Source of the DNA: Ruaniaceae bacterium KH17
Lineage (GTDB): Bacteria; Actinomycetota; Actinomycetes; Actinomycetales; Actinomycetaceae
Length of the DNA: 64,000 bases
Direction of reading: 5' to 3'
NCBI GenBank assembly: GCA_900199505.1
Contig: FZQV01000012.1
Coordinates: 1-64,000 of the forward strand
In this document: in pieces, positions 25,479-33,608 of the stretch
How positions within the stretch are numbered: position 1 is the stretch's first letter
How the letters are laid out: every line of letters begins with the position of its first letter
Position numbers and translations under genes: made by a program
The notes under the pieces: model-generated
Database searches by the model: none
What the model saw: the letters and a program-made list of their open reading frames with translations, nothing else
Told to the model about the DNA's origin: nothing

Positions 25479-27611
25479 ATGACCGAACTGCCCATCACCC
25501 TGCACCTGAACCGTGGTGGAACCTCCGCAGTGCTGCACGTTCCCGCCGACGGCGTCCCCCACCTCGCGCATTGGGGAGAGAGTCTCGGTGAGCTGAGCGA
25601 GGAGCAGCTCGATGCCCTTGTGACGGCGCAGATTCCTCCCGTTGTCTCCGGAAGCGCGGACATGCCACCCACCATGGCTCTCGTGCCGCTACAGAGCGAC
25701 GGCTGGCTGGGAACGCCAGGTCTCGTCGGTTCGCGCCGGGGGCGTGGTCTCTTCCCCGCCTTCCGTCCGGTGGCTGTGCGCGCTGAGGATGCCGCAATCG
25801 GCGTCGACCTCCACGATGACGAGGCGGAGCTTGATCTCGTCCTCGAGCTCGAACTCACGGACGCGGGGCTGCTTCGTGCCCGTGCCATCCTGACCAACGC
25901 GGGGGAGGACGGGTACGACCTGGAGTCGCTCGTGCTGGCTCTGCCAACCCCCGCCGCCGAGACCCGCGTGATCGATCAAACGGGGCGGCACCTACGTGAA
26001 CGTGATATCCAGACTCACGAGTTCACGATCGGTAGTCACGAGCGCACCGTGCGGGTGGCGCGTGCCCACGCGGCGTCCGCAATTCACGGCACGTGTACCG
26101 CGGGTGCTGGTTGGCAGAGCGGGCTTGTGCATTACATCCACGTGGCCTGGTCCGGCAACATCGTGAGCAAGGCGGAGCGGGACACGCTCGGTCTTCAAGG
26201 TCTGCTCGGCGGTGAGCTGCTCTACCCGGGCGAGATCACACTCGACACTGGTGAGAGTTACGAGACGCCGTGGATCATAGCCACATGGGGTGACGGCCTC
26301 GACGCCGCTGCCGCACGGGTTCACTCCTATGTCCGCTCGTTCGCGAACTACCCAGCGACTCCGCGCCCGGTCACGCTGAATGCCTGGGAGGCGGTCTACT
26401 TCGACCACTCGCTGCCACGCTTGCTGAAGATTGTGGACGCGGCCGCGGCGATCGGGGTCGAACGCTTCGTGCTCGACGACGGCTGGTTTGGCTCGCGCCG
26501 CGATGACACCTCGGGCCTCGGCGACTGGGTGATCTCGCCGGAAGTGTGGCCGGACGGCATCACCCCGCTCGCCGACGCGGTGCATGCCCACGGCATGCAG
26601 TTCGGGTTGTGGGTGGAACCCGAGATGATCAACCCCGATTCGGATGCGGCGCGCGCCCACCCCGAGTGGATCTTGAGCCCGACCACGCACCAGCCGCGCC
26701 TTGCCCGGCACCAGCAGGTGATCGATCTGACGAACCCCGAAGCCTTCGAACACGTGTGCTCCCAGCTCATTGCGGTGCTCGATTCGACGCCGATCGACTA
26801 CCTCAAGTGGGACTTCAACCGCGATCTCTACGAGGCTGTCTCCCCGCGCACGGGCCTGCCCGCCTATCACGCGCAGACTTACGCCGCCTATGCGCTGATC
26901 GACGCGCTGATCGAGCACCAGCCCGGGCTCGAGATCGAGTCCTGCGCAGGAGGTGGCGGCCGCGTGGACCTGGAGATCATGAGGCGCACGGTTCGCGTGT
27001 GGGGTTCGGACTGCATCGACCCGCTCGAGCGCAAGCTGATCGAGGCGGGCACGGCGCTGCTGCTTCCGCCCGAACTCGTGGGCTCGCACGTTGCCTCGCC
27101 CACCTCGCACACCACCGGCCGCACGCAGGAGCTCGGGTTCCGCGCCTCGAACGCGCTGTTCTCGCACATGGGCATCGAGTGGGACCTCACTAAGGCCTCC
27201 GAGGCGGACCGCGCCGAACTCGGCGCATGGGTGGCACTCCACAAGCGGCTCCGACCGTTCCTGCATTCGGGCACCACGGTGCACGCCGATCACCCGGACC
27301 GCTCCTGGTGGGTGCACGGCGTCGTGGGCGAGGATCGTGCGATCTACGCGCTCACCCGGATGGTCACCGGAGCGGCGCGGCCCACCCCACCGCTCTGCCT
27401 GCCGGGTCTCGATGCGGACACCGTCTATCTGGTCCGCGAGCTCCTGCCCGACGGCGTCGCCTCACCCGCGTCCGGGCACCACTTCCCGATGGTGCCCTGG
27501 TGGGAGAACGGGCTGACGCTTACCGGGCGCGTGCTCGCCACGGCGGGCCTACGCTTCCCGGACCTGAACCCCGAGCAGACGATCCTGCTCGAGGCTCGCG
27601 TCGTCGGCTGA
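25479..27611 (+). CDS. Alpha-galactosidase (GH36)
   Basis: A 710-residue cytoplasmic hydrolase that releases galactose from raffinose-type and melibiose substrates. The N-terminal beta-sandwich is followed by the TIM barrel with VLDDGWFGSRRDD, the nucleophile Asp445 in YLKWDFNRD and the acid/base Asp511 in VWGSDCIDPLER. The glycine-rich ESCAGGGGRVDLEIM block is the GH36 signature. The length matches tetrameric bacterial enzymes. It is probably co-transcribed with the ROK gene. Its products would enter galK-galT (galactose) and the GH13 enzyme (glucosyl part). Confidence 0.95.
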   Translation: MTELPITLHLNRGGTSAVLHVPADGVPHLAHWGESLGELSEEQLDALVTAQIPPVVSGSADMPPTMALVPLQSDGWLGTPGLVGSRRGRGLFPAFRPVAVRAEDAAIGVDLHDDEAELDLVLELELTDAGLLRARAILTNAGEDGYDLESLVLALPTPAAETRVIDQTGRHLRERDIQTHEFTIGSHERTVRVARAHAASAIHGTCTAGAGWQSGLVHYIHVAWSGNIVSKAERDTLGLQGLLGGELLYPGEITLDTGESYETPWIIATWGDGLDAAAARVHSYVRSFANYPATPRPVTLNAWEAVYFDHSLPRLLKIVDAAAAIGVERFVLDDGWFGSRRDDTSGLGDWVISPEVWPDGITPLADAVHAHGMQFGLWVEPEMINPDSDAARAHPEWILSPTTHQPRLARHQQVIDLTNPEAFEHVCSQLIAVLDSTPIDYLKWDFNRDLYEAVSPRTGLPAYHAQTYAAYALIDALIEHQPGLEIESCAGGGGRVDLEIMRRTVRVWGSDCIDPLERKLIEAGTALLLPPELVGSHVASPTSHTTGRTQELGFRASNALFSHMGIEWDLTKASEADRAELGAWVALHKRLRPFLHSGTTVHADHPDRSWWVHGVVGEDRAIYALTRMVTGAARPTPPLCLPGLDADTVYLVRELLPDGVASPASGHHFPMVPWWENGLTLTGRVLATAGLRFPDLNPEQTILLEARVVG

Positions 27612-27675
27612 GAGCCGCGCGGAGCCGAAACGAGGCGCTCGTATCTACTGCGTGCTGTGCCGCTGGGCGCTGAGA

Positions 27676-29154
27676 TCAGCGAATCGAGGCGATGAAGCGG
27701 TCGAAGGCCGCCTGGCCCTTGGGGGTGCGCGCGTAGACGCCGGCATGCTCGAGAACCTTCGCGAAGACCTCTCCCACCTCGCGCTCAATCACGCTCATTG
27801 CGTTCTCGGCGGTGACCTCGGCCGCGAAGGCCTCGGCCCACTCGGCGTGAGATTCGGTCAGCGGGTTCGCGCGCAGATCCGCGCCGCTCACGAGCGCATC
27901 CGCAACCGCGGCGAGCTCCTCCTTCAGGCGCGCCGGCAGCACCGCCAGACCCATCACCTCGATGAGGCCGATGTTCTCCTTCTTGATGTGGTGTAGCTCG
28001 GCGTGCGGGTGATAGAGCCCCATCGGGTGCTCCTCGGTGGTGATGTTGTTGCGCAACACGAGATCGAGCTCGAAGTCTGTTCCACGGCGCCGGGCGATCG
28101 GCGTGATCGTGTTGTGGGGTTCGCCGTCGGTCTCGGCAAAGACGAACGCCGCCTCATCGGTGTACCCACGCCACGCGGCAAGTACCGTCTCGGCCGCGTC
28201 CACGAGCCGCTCGGCCGAGGCGTGCCGCAGCCGCAGAACCGACATCGGCCAGCGCACCACGCCCGCCGTGATGTCCTCGAAGCCGGCGAGCGTGACCTCG
28301 CGTTCGATCGGTGCGCGCTCCATCGCGAACTCGAAGTGGCCGCCCTGGAAATGATCGTGCGCCAGGATCGAGCCGCCCACGATCGGCAAGTCCGCATTCG
28401 AACCCACGAAGTAGTGCGGGAAAAGTCCCACGAAGTCGAGCAGCTTGGCGAAGGCCGCGCGGTCGATCTTCATTGGCGTGTGCTGCGCGTTGAACACGAT
28501 CGAGTGCTCGTTGTAGTACACGTACGGCGAGTACTGGATGAACCACGGCGAGCCATTGATGGTCACCGGCACCGTGCGGTGGTTCTGCCGCGCCGGGTGG
28601 TTGATTCGCCCGGCGTAGCCCTCGTTCTCCATGCACAGCAGGCACTGCGGGTACCCGGCCGCGGGCAGGTTGCGTGCCGCGGCGATCGCACGCGGATCCT
28701 TCTCCGGCTTCGCGAGGTTGATCGTGGTGTCGAGCGTGCCGTAGTCGGTTTCGGACTGCCAGGCCACGTCCTTCGCCATCCGGTCGCGGCGAATGTAGTT
28801 GGTCTCCTGGCTGAAGCGGTAGTACCAATCGGTCGCCGCCACCGGATCCTCGGCGTACAGCCCCGTGAAGCGCGCGTGAACCTCGCGCGGCAGGGGAGTG
28901 AGGCGCCCCATGAGCGCGGTATCGAAGAGATCCCGTGCCACGATCGAGTCGCCATCGAGCAGGCCGCGTGCGGCGGCGTCGTCGATCAGAGCGTTGAGGA
29001 TCTCGTGGAGTTCGGAGCCGCCCGCCTCGAGTTCCTCTGGGTTGGCATCCAGCTGGAGTACCTCGAGAAGGGCGTTTAGCGCCCACACTCGGTCCTCGGG
29101 CTGGATGAGTTCGTGCCCGACGGCGTACTCCACCAAGGCGTCGACGGCGCTCAT
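27676..29154 (-). CDS. galT: UDP-glucose-hexose-1-phosphate uridylyltransferase, type II GalT
   Basis: A 492-residue Leloir enzyme that exchanges UMP between UDP-glucose and galactose-1-phosphate. It belongs to the larger, non-enteric GalT class (about 490-500 residues, Firmicutes and bifidobacteria) rather than the roughly 350-residue HIT-type with HPH. Diagnostic blocks are DWYYRFSQETNYIRRDRM, YPQCLLCMENEGYAGRINHPARQNHR, GGSILAHDHFQGG and GLYHPHAELHHIKKENIGLIEVMG. It overlaps the galK stop codon by four bases (ATGA), so the two are translated together. It converges with the alpha-galactosidase gene. Confidence 0.94.
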   Translation of the reverse strand: MSAVDALVEYAVGHELIQPEDRVWALNALLEVLQLDANPEELEAGGSELHEILNALIDDAAARGLLDGDSIVARDLFDTALMGRLTPLPREVHARFTGLYAEDPVAATDWYYRFSQETNYIRRDRMAKDVAWQSETDYGTLDTTINLAKPEKDPRAIAAARNLPAAGYPQCLLCMENEGYAGRINHPARQNHRTVPVTINGSPWFIQYSPYVYYNEHSIVFNAQHTPMKIDRAAFAKLLDFVGLFPHYFVGSNADLPIVGGSILAHDHFQGGHFEFAMERAPIEREVTLAGFEDITAGVVRWPMSVLRLRHASAERLVDAAETVLAAWRGYTDEAAFVFAETDGEPHNTITPIARRRGTDFELDLVLRNNITTEEHPMGLYHPHAELHHIKKENIGLIEVMGLAVLPARLKEELAAVADALVSGADLRANPLTESHAEWAEAFAAEVTAENAMSVIEREVGEVFAKVLEHAGVYARTPKGQAAFDRFIASIR

Positions 29155-30419
29155 GCGATCACCGCCCCTCCCACGGGCCGGATTCGCACCACGGTGCAGG
29201 CGCCCTCGCCGAGCGCGGCGTCGATTCCCGCGCGGAAGTCCTCGACGAGCTCCTCGGGGACGTATGCCTGCACGGTCCCGGCGAAGCCGCCGCCGTGCAC
29301 GCGCACCGCGCCGCGGCCGCTCAGCAGGTGCTCGGCGAGCGCGATGGTCACGCCCACCGCCTGCTGCGTGGGGGCGCTCGCGGAATAGATGTTCTGGAGG
29401 TGTGCGATCGACGAACCACCGGACTCGGTGACGAGTGAGAGGAAGCGATCGAACTCGCCCTCAGCCAGGGCATCGGCCATACGGGGGACGCGGGCGTCGT
29501 CGGAGAAGAAGTGGATCGCACGCAACACGGCGCGGTCGTTCGAGGCCGCACGCGCGCCCGCGATGCCCGCCCAGAATGCGTCTCGATCGACCTGGGAGAG
29601 GTACTCGGCGCCGAAGTGGGCTGCCACGGCGCGCATCTCCTCAACGATTCCTGCATAGTCATCGGTCAGATCGGCGTGGTCCGCTCCGGAGTCGATGATG
29701 CAGAGCAGGTGCCCAGACTCGGGGCACTCGACCCGCTCCCACTGGGGCTGGGCCGGGTCCGCGAAGTCGATGCTGATCACGCCTCCGATCGAGCAGGCCA
29801 TCTGGTCCATAAGGCCACTTGGCTTCCCGAAGTGCACGTTCTCGGCGTACTGGCCGATCTGGGCGAGCTCCACGGGGGTGAGCTCGTCATTGCAGAAGAA
29901 GTGATTGAGGGCGTTGCCCACGAGGATCTCAAATGCCGCCGAGGAGGAGAGCCCGGAGCCGCCGGGCACATTCGAGGTGGTCACGATCGAGGCTCCAGCG
30001 ATCGGGTAGCCGCGGTCCGCCATGGCGTGCGCGATGCCGCGCACGATCGCCTCGGAGGTGCCTTCCTCGCCCGGCACCGGGTTCAGATCCGTGACGTCGA
30101 TGACCACGGCCGGGTATCCCTCGGAATGCACCTGGATCTCGGTGCCTCCGTTCGGGCCACCGCATGCGATCGCATCGAGCGAGACGGAGGCCGCCAGGAC
30201 GCGACCGTGCTGGTGATCGGTGTGGTTCCCGGCCATCTCGGTCCGGCCTGCAGCCGTGATCAGTGCGGCAGGGGCGCCGGGGAAGCTCTCCCGATAGCGA
30301 TCGCTAAGCGCGAGGAGGCGCTCGCGGGCGGCCGCAACGCCGTCGTCGAAATAGATCTCGGCAAGCCGCGAATCGAGTTCGCCGTTGCGTAAGAGCTGCT
30401 GCAGGGCCTGCGCGTCCAT
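29151..30419 (-). CDS. galK: Galactokinase
   Basis: A 422-residue GHMP kinase that phosphorylates galactose at C1. The ATP loop PGGSGLSSSAAFE is intact. The galactokinase signature reads GRTEMAGNHTDHQHG instead of the classical GRxNLIGEHTDYN; this variant is typical of galactokinases found with type II GalT. The C-terminal GGGFAGTVQAYV motif is conserved. The ATG at 30419 is chosen because AGAGG is five bases upstream; an ATG six codons earlier (30437) is possible but lacks a site. It is followed by galT and preceded 71 bases upstream by the DeoR/LacI-type regulator in the same direction. Confidence 0.93.
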   Translation of the reverse strand: MDAQALQQLLRNGELDSRLAEIYFDDGVAAARERLLALSDRYRESFPGAPAALITAAGRTEMAGNHTDHQHGRVLAASVSLDAIACGGPNGGTEIQVHSEGYPAVVIDVTDLNPVPGEEGTSEAIVRGIAHAMADRGYPIAGASIVTTSNVPGGSGLSSSAAFEILVGNALNHFFCNDELTPVELAQIGQYAENVHFGKPSGLMDQMACSIGGVISIDFADPAQPQWERVECPESGHLLCIIDSGADHADLTDDYAGIVEEMRAVAAHFGAEYLSQVDRDAFWAGIAGARAASNDRAVLRAIHFFSDDARVPRMADALAEGEFDRFLSLVTESGGSSIAHLQNIYSASAPTQQAVGVTIALAEHLLSGRGAVRVHGGGFAGTVQAYVPEELVEDFRAGIDAALGEGACTVVRIRPVGGAVIA

Positions 30420-30490
30420 GGGAACCTCTCTCGTCATGAGCCAACCGCACCGCCATCCTAGTGGGAGAGTGGTGCCCGAACCTGGGCCGT

Positions 30491-31594
30491 TCAGCCGGGA
30501 GCTCGTGGCGGCGCGGTGGATTCTCGCACGTTCAGTTGTGGGCTCAGGCTGATTCGGTGGAGCGGTCGTGCTGGATCGTTCACGCGGCGTAGTAGCAGGT
30601 CCACGGCGGTCCGGCCGATGTGTGCCCGGGCGGGGCTGATCGCGGTGAGGGCTGGGTTGTACAGCTGTGCCACTTCGTCGTCGTAGGCGATCACCGAGAG
30701 ATCATCTGGGACTGTGAGACCGCGTGCGAGGGCATGCTCGACCACACCGATCGCCTCGGGATCCGAGTGGACTAGGAGTGCCGTGGTTCCCGAGGTGATC
30801 ACGGTGTCGATGATTGCCGCGATGGTGGTGTGGAACTCGGGCGAGCGGTGGTCCGAGATGAACTGCTCGAAATGCTCGGCCTTGGTGAGTCCCAACTCCT
30901 CGCACGCCTTCGCCCATCCGGCCGCAATCTTGCGCGAGGTGGGGGAGAGACGTGAGGTCACGAGGCCCACCTTTCGATGCCCGAGTTCGGCGAGGTGGTG
31001 TGCGGCGAGCATGGCACCTCGAGCGTGATCAGTGGTGGCCGATTCGAACGGCGTGTGAGTATCGGAGCGCACCGCATCGCGTTCCACGAGCACCACCGGA
31101 AGGTCGCTCGTGGTGAGCCACTCGATCACGTCAGCGAAGTGCGGGCCGAAGACGTTCGGCGCGAAGATCAGCCCGAGCACGGACTCGTCCTTGAGCAGAC
31201 GCTGCAGCACGGGTCGCTCATCTTCCACCTCGTAGGTGACACCACGGAGCAGTAGCCGGATGCCGTGCCGCTCGGCCTCCGCCTCCATTCCGCGAATGAC
31301 GTCCGCCCAGTAGTAATCGAGGGAGGGGACGAGCACAGCAATGGTGCCCTCCGATGCGGCTGGCGCGCTGGGCGCGGAAGGCTTCGGGCCATCGATCGCG
31401 ATTGCGCCGCCGTGCACGCGCCGCAACAGGCCCTCCTTCTCGTACTGGGCGAGATCTCGGCGCAAGGTCATGGCGCTCACGCCGAGCTCGACGGTGAGCT
31501 CGGACACGCGCACGCTACCGTCCCGCTCAAGCGCGGCGAGAATCCGCGAGCGCCGGTTCGCGGGAAGTGGAGTGGTCACGGGTGGCTGCGTCAT
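30491..31594 (-). CDS. Chimeric regulator: DeoR-type HTH with LacI-type sensor domain
   Basis: A 367-residue regulator with an N-terminal DeoR winged helix (ILAALERDGSVRVSEL, then SAMTLRRDLAQYEKEGLLRRVHGG, about residues 15-55). It is joined to a periplasmic-binding-protein-like sensor of the LacI/GalR kind (IAVLVPSLDYYWADVIRGME, then LAELGHRKVGLVT, and DDLSVIAYDDEVAQLYNPALT). DeoR proteins normally carry a sugar-phosphate sensor, so the combination is a distinct class. The ATG at 31594 overlaps the heparinase-like stop by four bases and has AGGAAGG upstream. It probably controls the divergent uronide locus and perhaps galK-galT downstream. Confidence 0.88.
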   Translation of the reverse strand: MTQPPVTTPLPANRRSRILAALERDGSVRVSELTVELGVSAMTLRRDLAQYEKEGLLRRVHGGAIAIDGPKPSAPSAPAASEGTIAVLVPSLDYYWADVIRGMEAEAERHGIRLLLRGVTYEVEDERPVLQRLLKDESVLGLIFAPNVFGPHFADVIEWLTTSDLPVVLVERDAVRSDTHTPFESATTDHARGAMLAAHHLAELGHRKVGLVTSRLSPTSRKIAAGWAKACEELGLTKAEHFEQFISDHRSPEFHTTIAAIIDTVITSGTTALLVHSDPEAIGVVEHALARGLTVPDDLSVIAYDDEVAQLYNPALTAISPARAHIGRTAVDLLLRRVNDPARPLHRISLSPQLNVRESTAPPRAPG

Positions 31595-33489
31595 GGCGCC
31601 TTCCTCTGAGTAATGACAACGGCGATCTCGCGGCGTGCAGTCACGTCGAGTTCGAGTCGGGTGAGCGTGGGCCCCCACACGTCACTGAGCACGGGATCGT
31701 CCAGATCCCACACCGTGGTACTCGCCAGGACGTCGGTGGGCCAGGTCATGGTGACGGGGGAGGCACCATCGAGTGGGGTGACGTAGGCGCAGTTTCCAGT
31801 GAGCTCGAGGTCCCCGGCAACGAGGAAGTGGAGCGTCGTTGCCGGTTCGTTCCCCGGCCCCTCCCACGGTTCGAGGTCCCAGCGGTCGGCGATCACGACG
31901 GCGTCGCCCTCGAGCCGGGCGGTGCGGCGCCAAGACGCGAGTTCGGGCACGGAGTAGGCGTGTGCGAGGTCGAGTGCGAGGCCGTCCGGGAGTACCGTCA
32001 CGTCGCTCGCCCGGAACTCGCGCCCCGGTGACTGCTCGGTGCCGCGCACGAGCGGCACGTTGTGCCAGCCGCTTTGCATGGTCCGGATCTCGTAGCGGCG
32101 CGGCCCGAAGGTCTTGGCCGTGTACGTGGGGCGGCCGGCATCGACAAGGACGGGGACGCCGTCGGACGCCACGATCACCTCACCCACGTCGTTGTGATTG
32201 TGGTGCTCATCGTTGTGCCCGCCCTTCATCACAAGGGTAAGCCCATCGGAGCTGCCGGCGCGCGCGCGGACCAGCCGGATTTGAATCGACTCGAGCCACG
32301 ACTCGCGCGGCAACGGCGGAGCGGCGGGCGCCGCGGCGATCCACAAGTGGTGTGTGAGCGCCAGGATCAGTCTGCCGAGGCCGGCCTCCGCGCGTGCCGC
32401 TGGCTCGTCGGGCGTCCGGTGAGCGGCCGCAAAAGCCGCGGCATCGGTATCGCCCACCTGTAGCGCGAGCCGGAAGAGCGCCTCCCATGCGACCTCGTGA
32501 CTCATCCGCGCCGTGCCATCGGCCGCGTTGATCACCCACGCGCCGCCCAGGTGCATCCGGTGTGGGAAGTCGATTGTGGCGCGCAGTGCCGGGACGTGAG
32601 CGAGCGCGTCGAGGCGGCCGTCGCTCGACACCCGTAGCACGTCGAGCGCTTCCAGTGCGCGCAACGCACCGTTCCACCAGTAGTGGTAGCCCTCATCTGT
32701 TGCGCCATCGGCGGGGAGTACGGCAACGAAGCGATCGATTCCCTCCACACAGAGGTCGACGACGCGCGCGCGAGTCTCCGCTTCGTCGTCGCCATCCACG
32801 AGGCGCAACGCTGCAACGATCACGTTGCCGTGGATCCACGGATTCCAGTTGTGGACATCGCCATCGAGCCCGAGCCAGTGCCAGTCGCGGCGCTGCAGGA
32901 ATGGGTCAAAGACACGCACTCGTGCCTCGTGCCGGATCCGTTGGCGCAGTCCGGGATAAGCCTGGTCGAGCTGCTCGCCGAGCAGATGATCGATCCAGGC
33001 GAGTTGCGCGACAACCTCGCCGGCACCGAGATCGAGGAACGGACGCGTGACATCGGGGAGCACAGACCCGCTCACCGCATGCGCGTCGTCATGGGCGGGC
33101 CAGCACCAGGTGCTCTGCTCGCACAGTTGCCAGACGCCGTCGGCAACCTCATCAATGAGCGCGGCCTCGAGTGTTACGGCCGCGGCAATCGCGGCGCGGC
33201 TCAGCCGATATTGGCGAGTGAACACCAGAGCCTCGTGATCCGTGCGGTGACCCGAGTGGTGGAAGGCCGCGGCCGTGTGCGCAAGGGGGAGCGGCCACGG
33301 CGAACCGAGATCGGCGCGGGCTCGTGTGACGATCTCGTTCGCGGTCGCCTGATCGATCTGGGCCCACACGTCGCGATCGCTCGCGCGCGGCGCGCCCAAC
33401 GCCCGATGCGGTGGGAGGAGGAGGCGAGCCGTGACGTGACCGAACGCACTGCGGAGTCGGCCGCTAGTGGCCGTTGTGTCGTGGCTCAT
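31591..33489 (-). CDS. Heparinase II/III-like protein, cytoplasmic
   Basis: A 632-residue protein with an N-terminal alpha/alpha toroid and a C-terminal heparinase II/III beta-sandwich. The diagnostic block is HNDEHHNHNDVGEVIV, then PVLVDAGRPTYTAKTFGPRRYEI and the following MQSGWHN. The family contains lyases that cleave uronate-containing polysaccharides (heparin, heparan sulfate, alginate). There is no signal peptide, so any substrate must be an imported oligosaccharide. The ATG at 33489 is chosen because TATACT (33501-33496) lies seven bases upstream, suggesting a leaderless mRNA; an upstream in-frame ATG (33525) would overlap the operator. It is co-transcribed with the chimeric regulator. 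Confidence 0.87.
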   Translation of the reverse strand: MSHDTTATSGRLRSAFGHVTARLLLPPHRALGAPRASDRDVWAQIDQATANEIVTRARADLGSPWPLPLAHTAAAFHHSGHRTDHEALVFTRQYRLSRAAIAAAVTLEAALIDEVADGVWQLCEQSTWCWPAHDDAHAVSGSVLPDVTRPFLDLGAGEVVAQLAWIDHLLGEQLDQAYPGLRQRIRHEARVRVFDPFLQRRDWHWLGLDGDVHNWNPWIHGNVIVAALRLVDGDDEAETRARVVDLCVEGIDRFVAVLPADGATDEGYHYWWNGALRALEALDVLRVSSDGRLDALAHVPALRATIDFPHRMHLGGAWVINAADGTARMSHEVAWEALFRLALQVGDTDAAAFAAAHRTPDEPAARAEAGLGRLILALTHHLWIAAAPAAPPLPRESWLESIQIRLVRARAGSSDGLTLVMKGGHNDEHHNHNDVGEVIVASDGVPVLVDAGRPTYTAKTFGPRRYEIRTMQSGWHNVPLVRGTEQSPGREFRASDVTVLPDGLALDLAHAYSVPELASWRRTARLEGDAVVIADRWDLEPWEGPGNEPATTLHFLVAGDLELTGNCAYVTPLDGASPVTMTWPTDVLASTTVWDLDDPVLSDVWGPTLTRLELDVTARREIAVVITQRKAP

Positions 33490-33495
33490 GGGAAC

Positions 33496-33573
33496 AGTAT
33501 ACACGAAACGATCAAAAACGATCATAACAGTTCAGTAACGAATATTGTGGAACGCATCGTGATCGATTATGGT
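33496..33573. promoter_or_regulatory. Divergent promoters and direct-repeat operator of the uronide locus
   Basis: AAACGATCA occurs twice at 33506-33514 and 33516-33524, exactly 10 bases apart, so both face the same side of the helix. The minus-strand -10 (TATACT, 33501-33496) is immediately beside the repeats, which cover its -35 region. The plus-strand promoter is TTGTGG (33545-33550), 17 bases, TATGGT (33568-33573). Direct repeats are usual for DeoR-type regulators, and the only such gene nearby is the chimera at 30491-31594. Confidence 0.55.
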
Positions 33574-33608
33574 GGTGCGTGTCGAGGACGACCGCGTAAG
33601 GATGCGAG

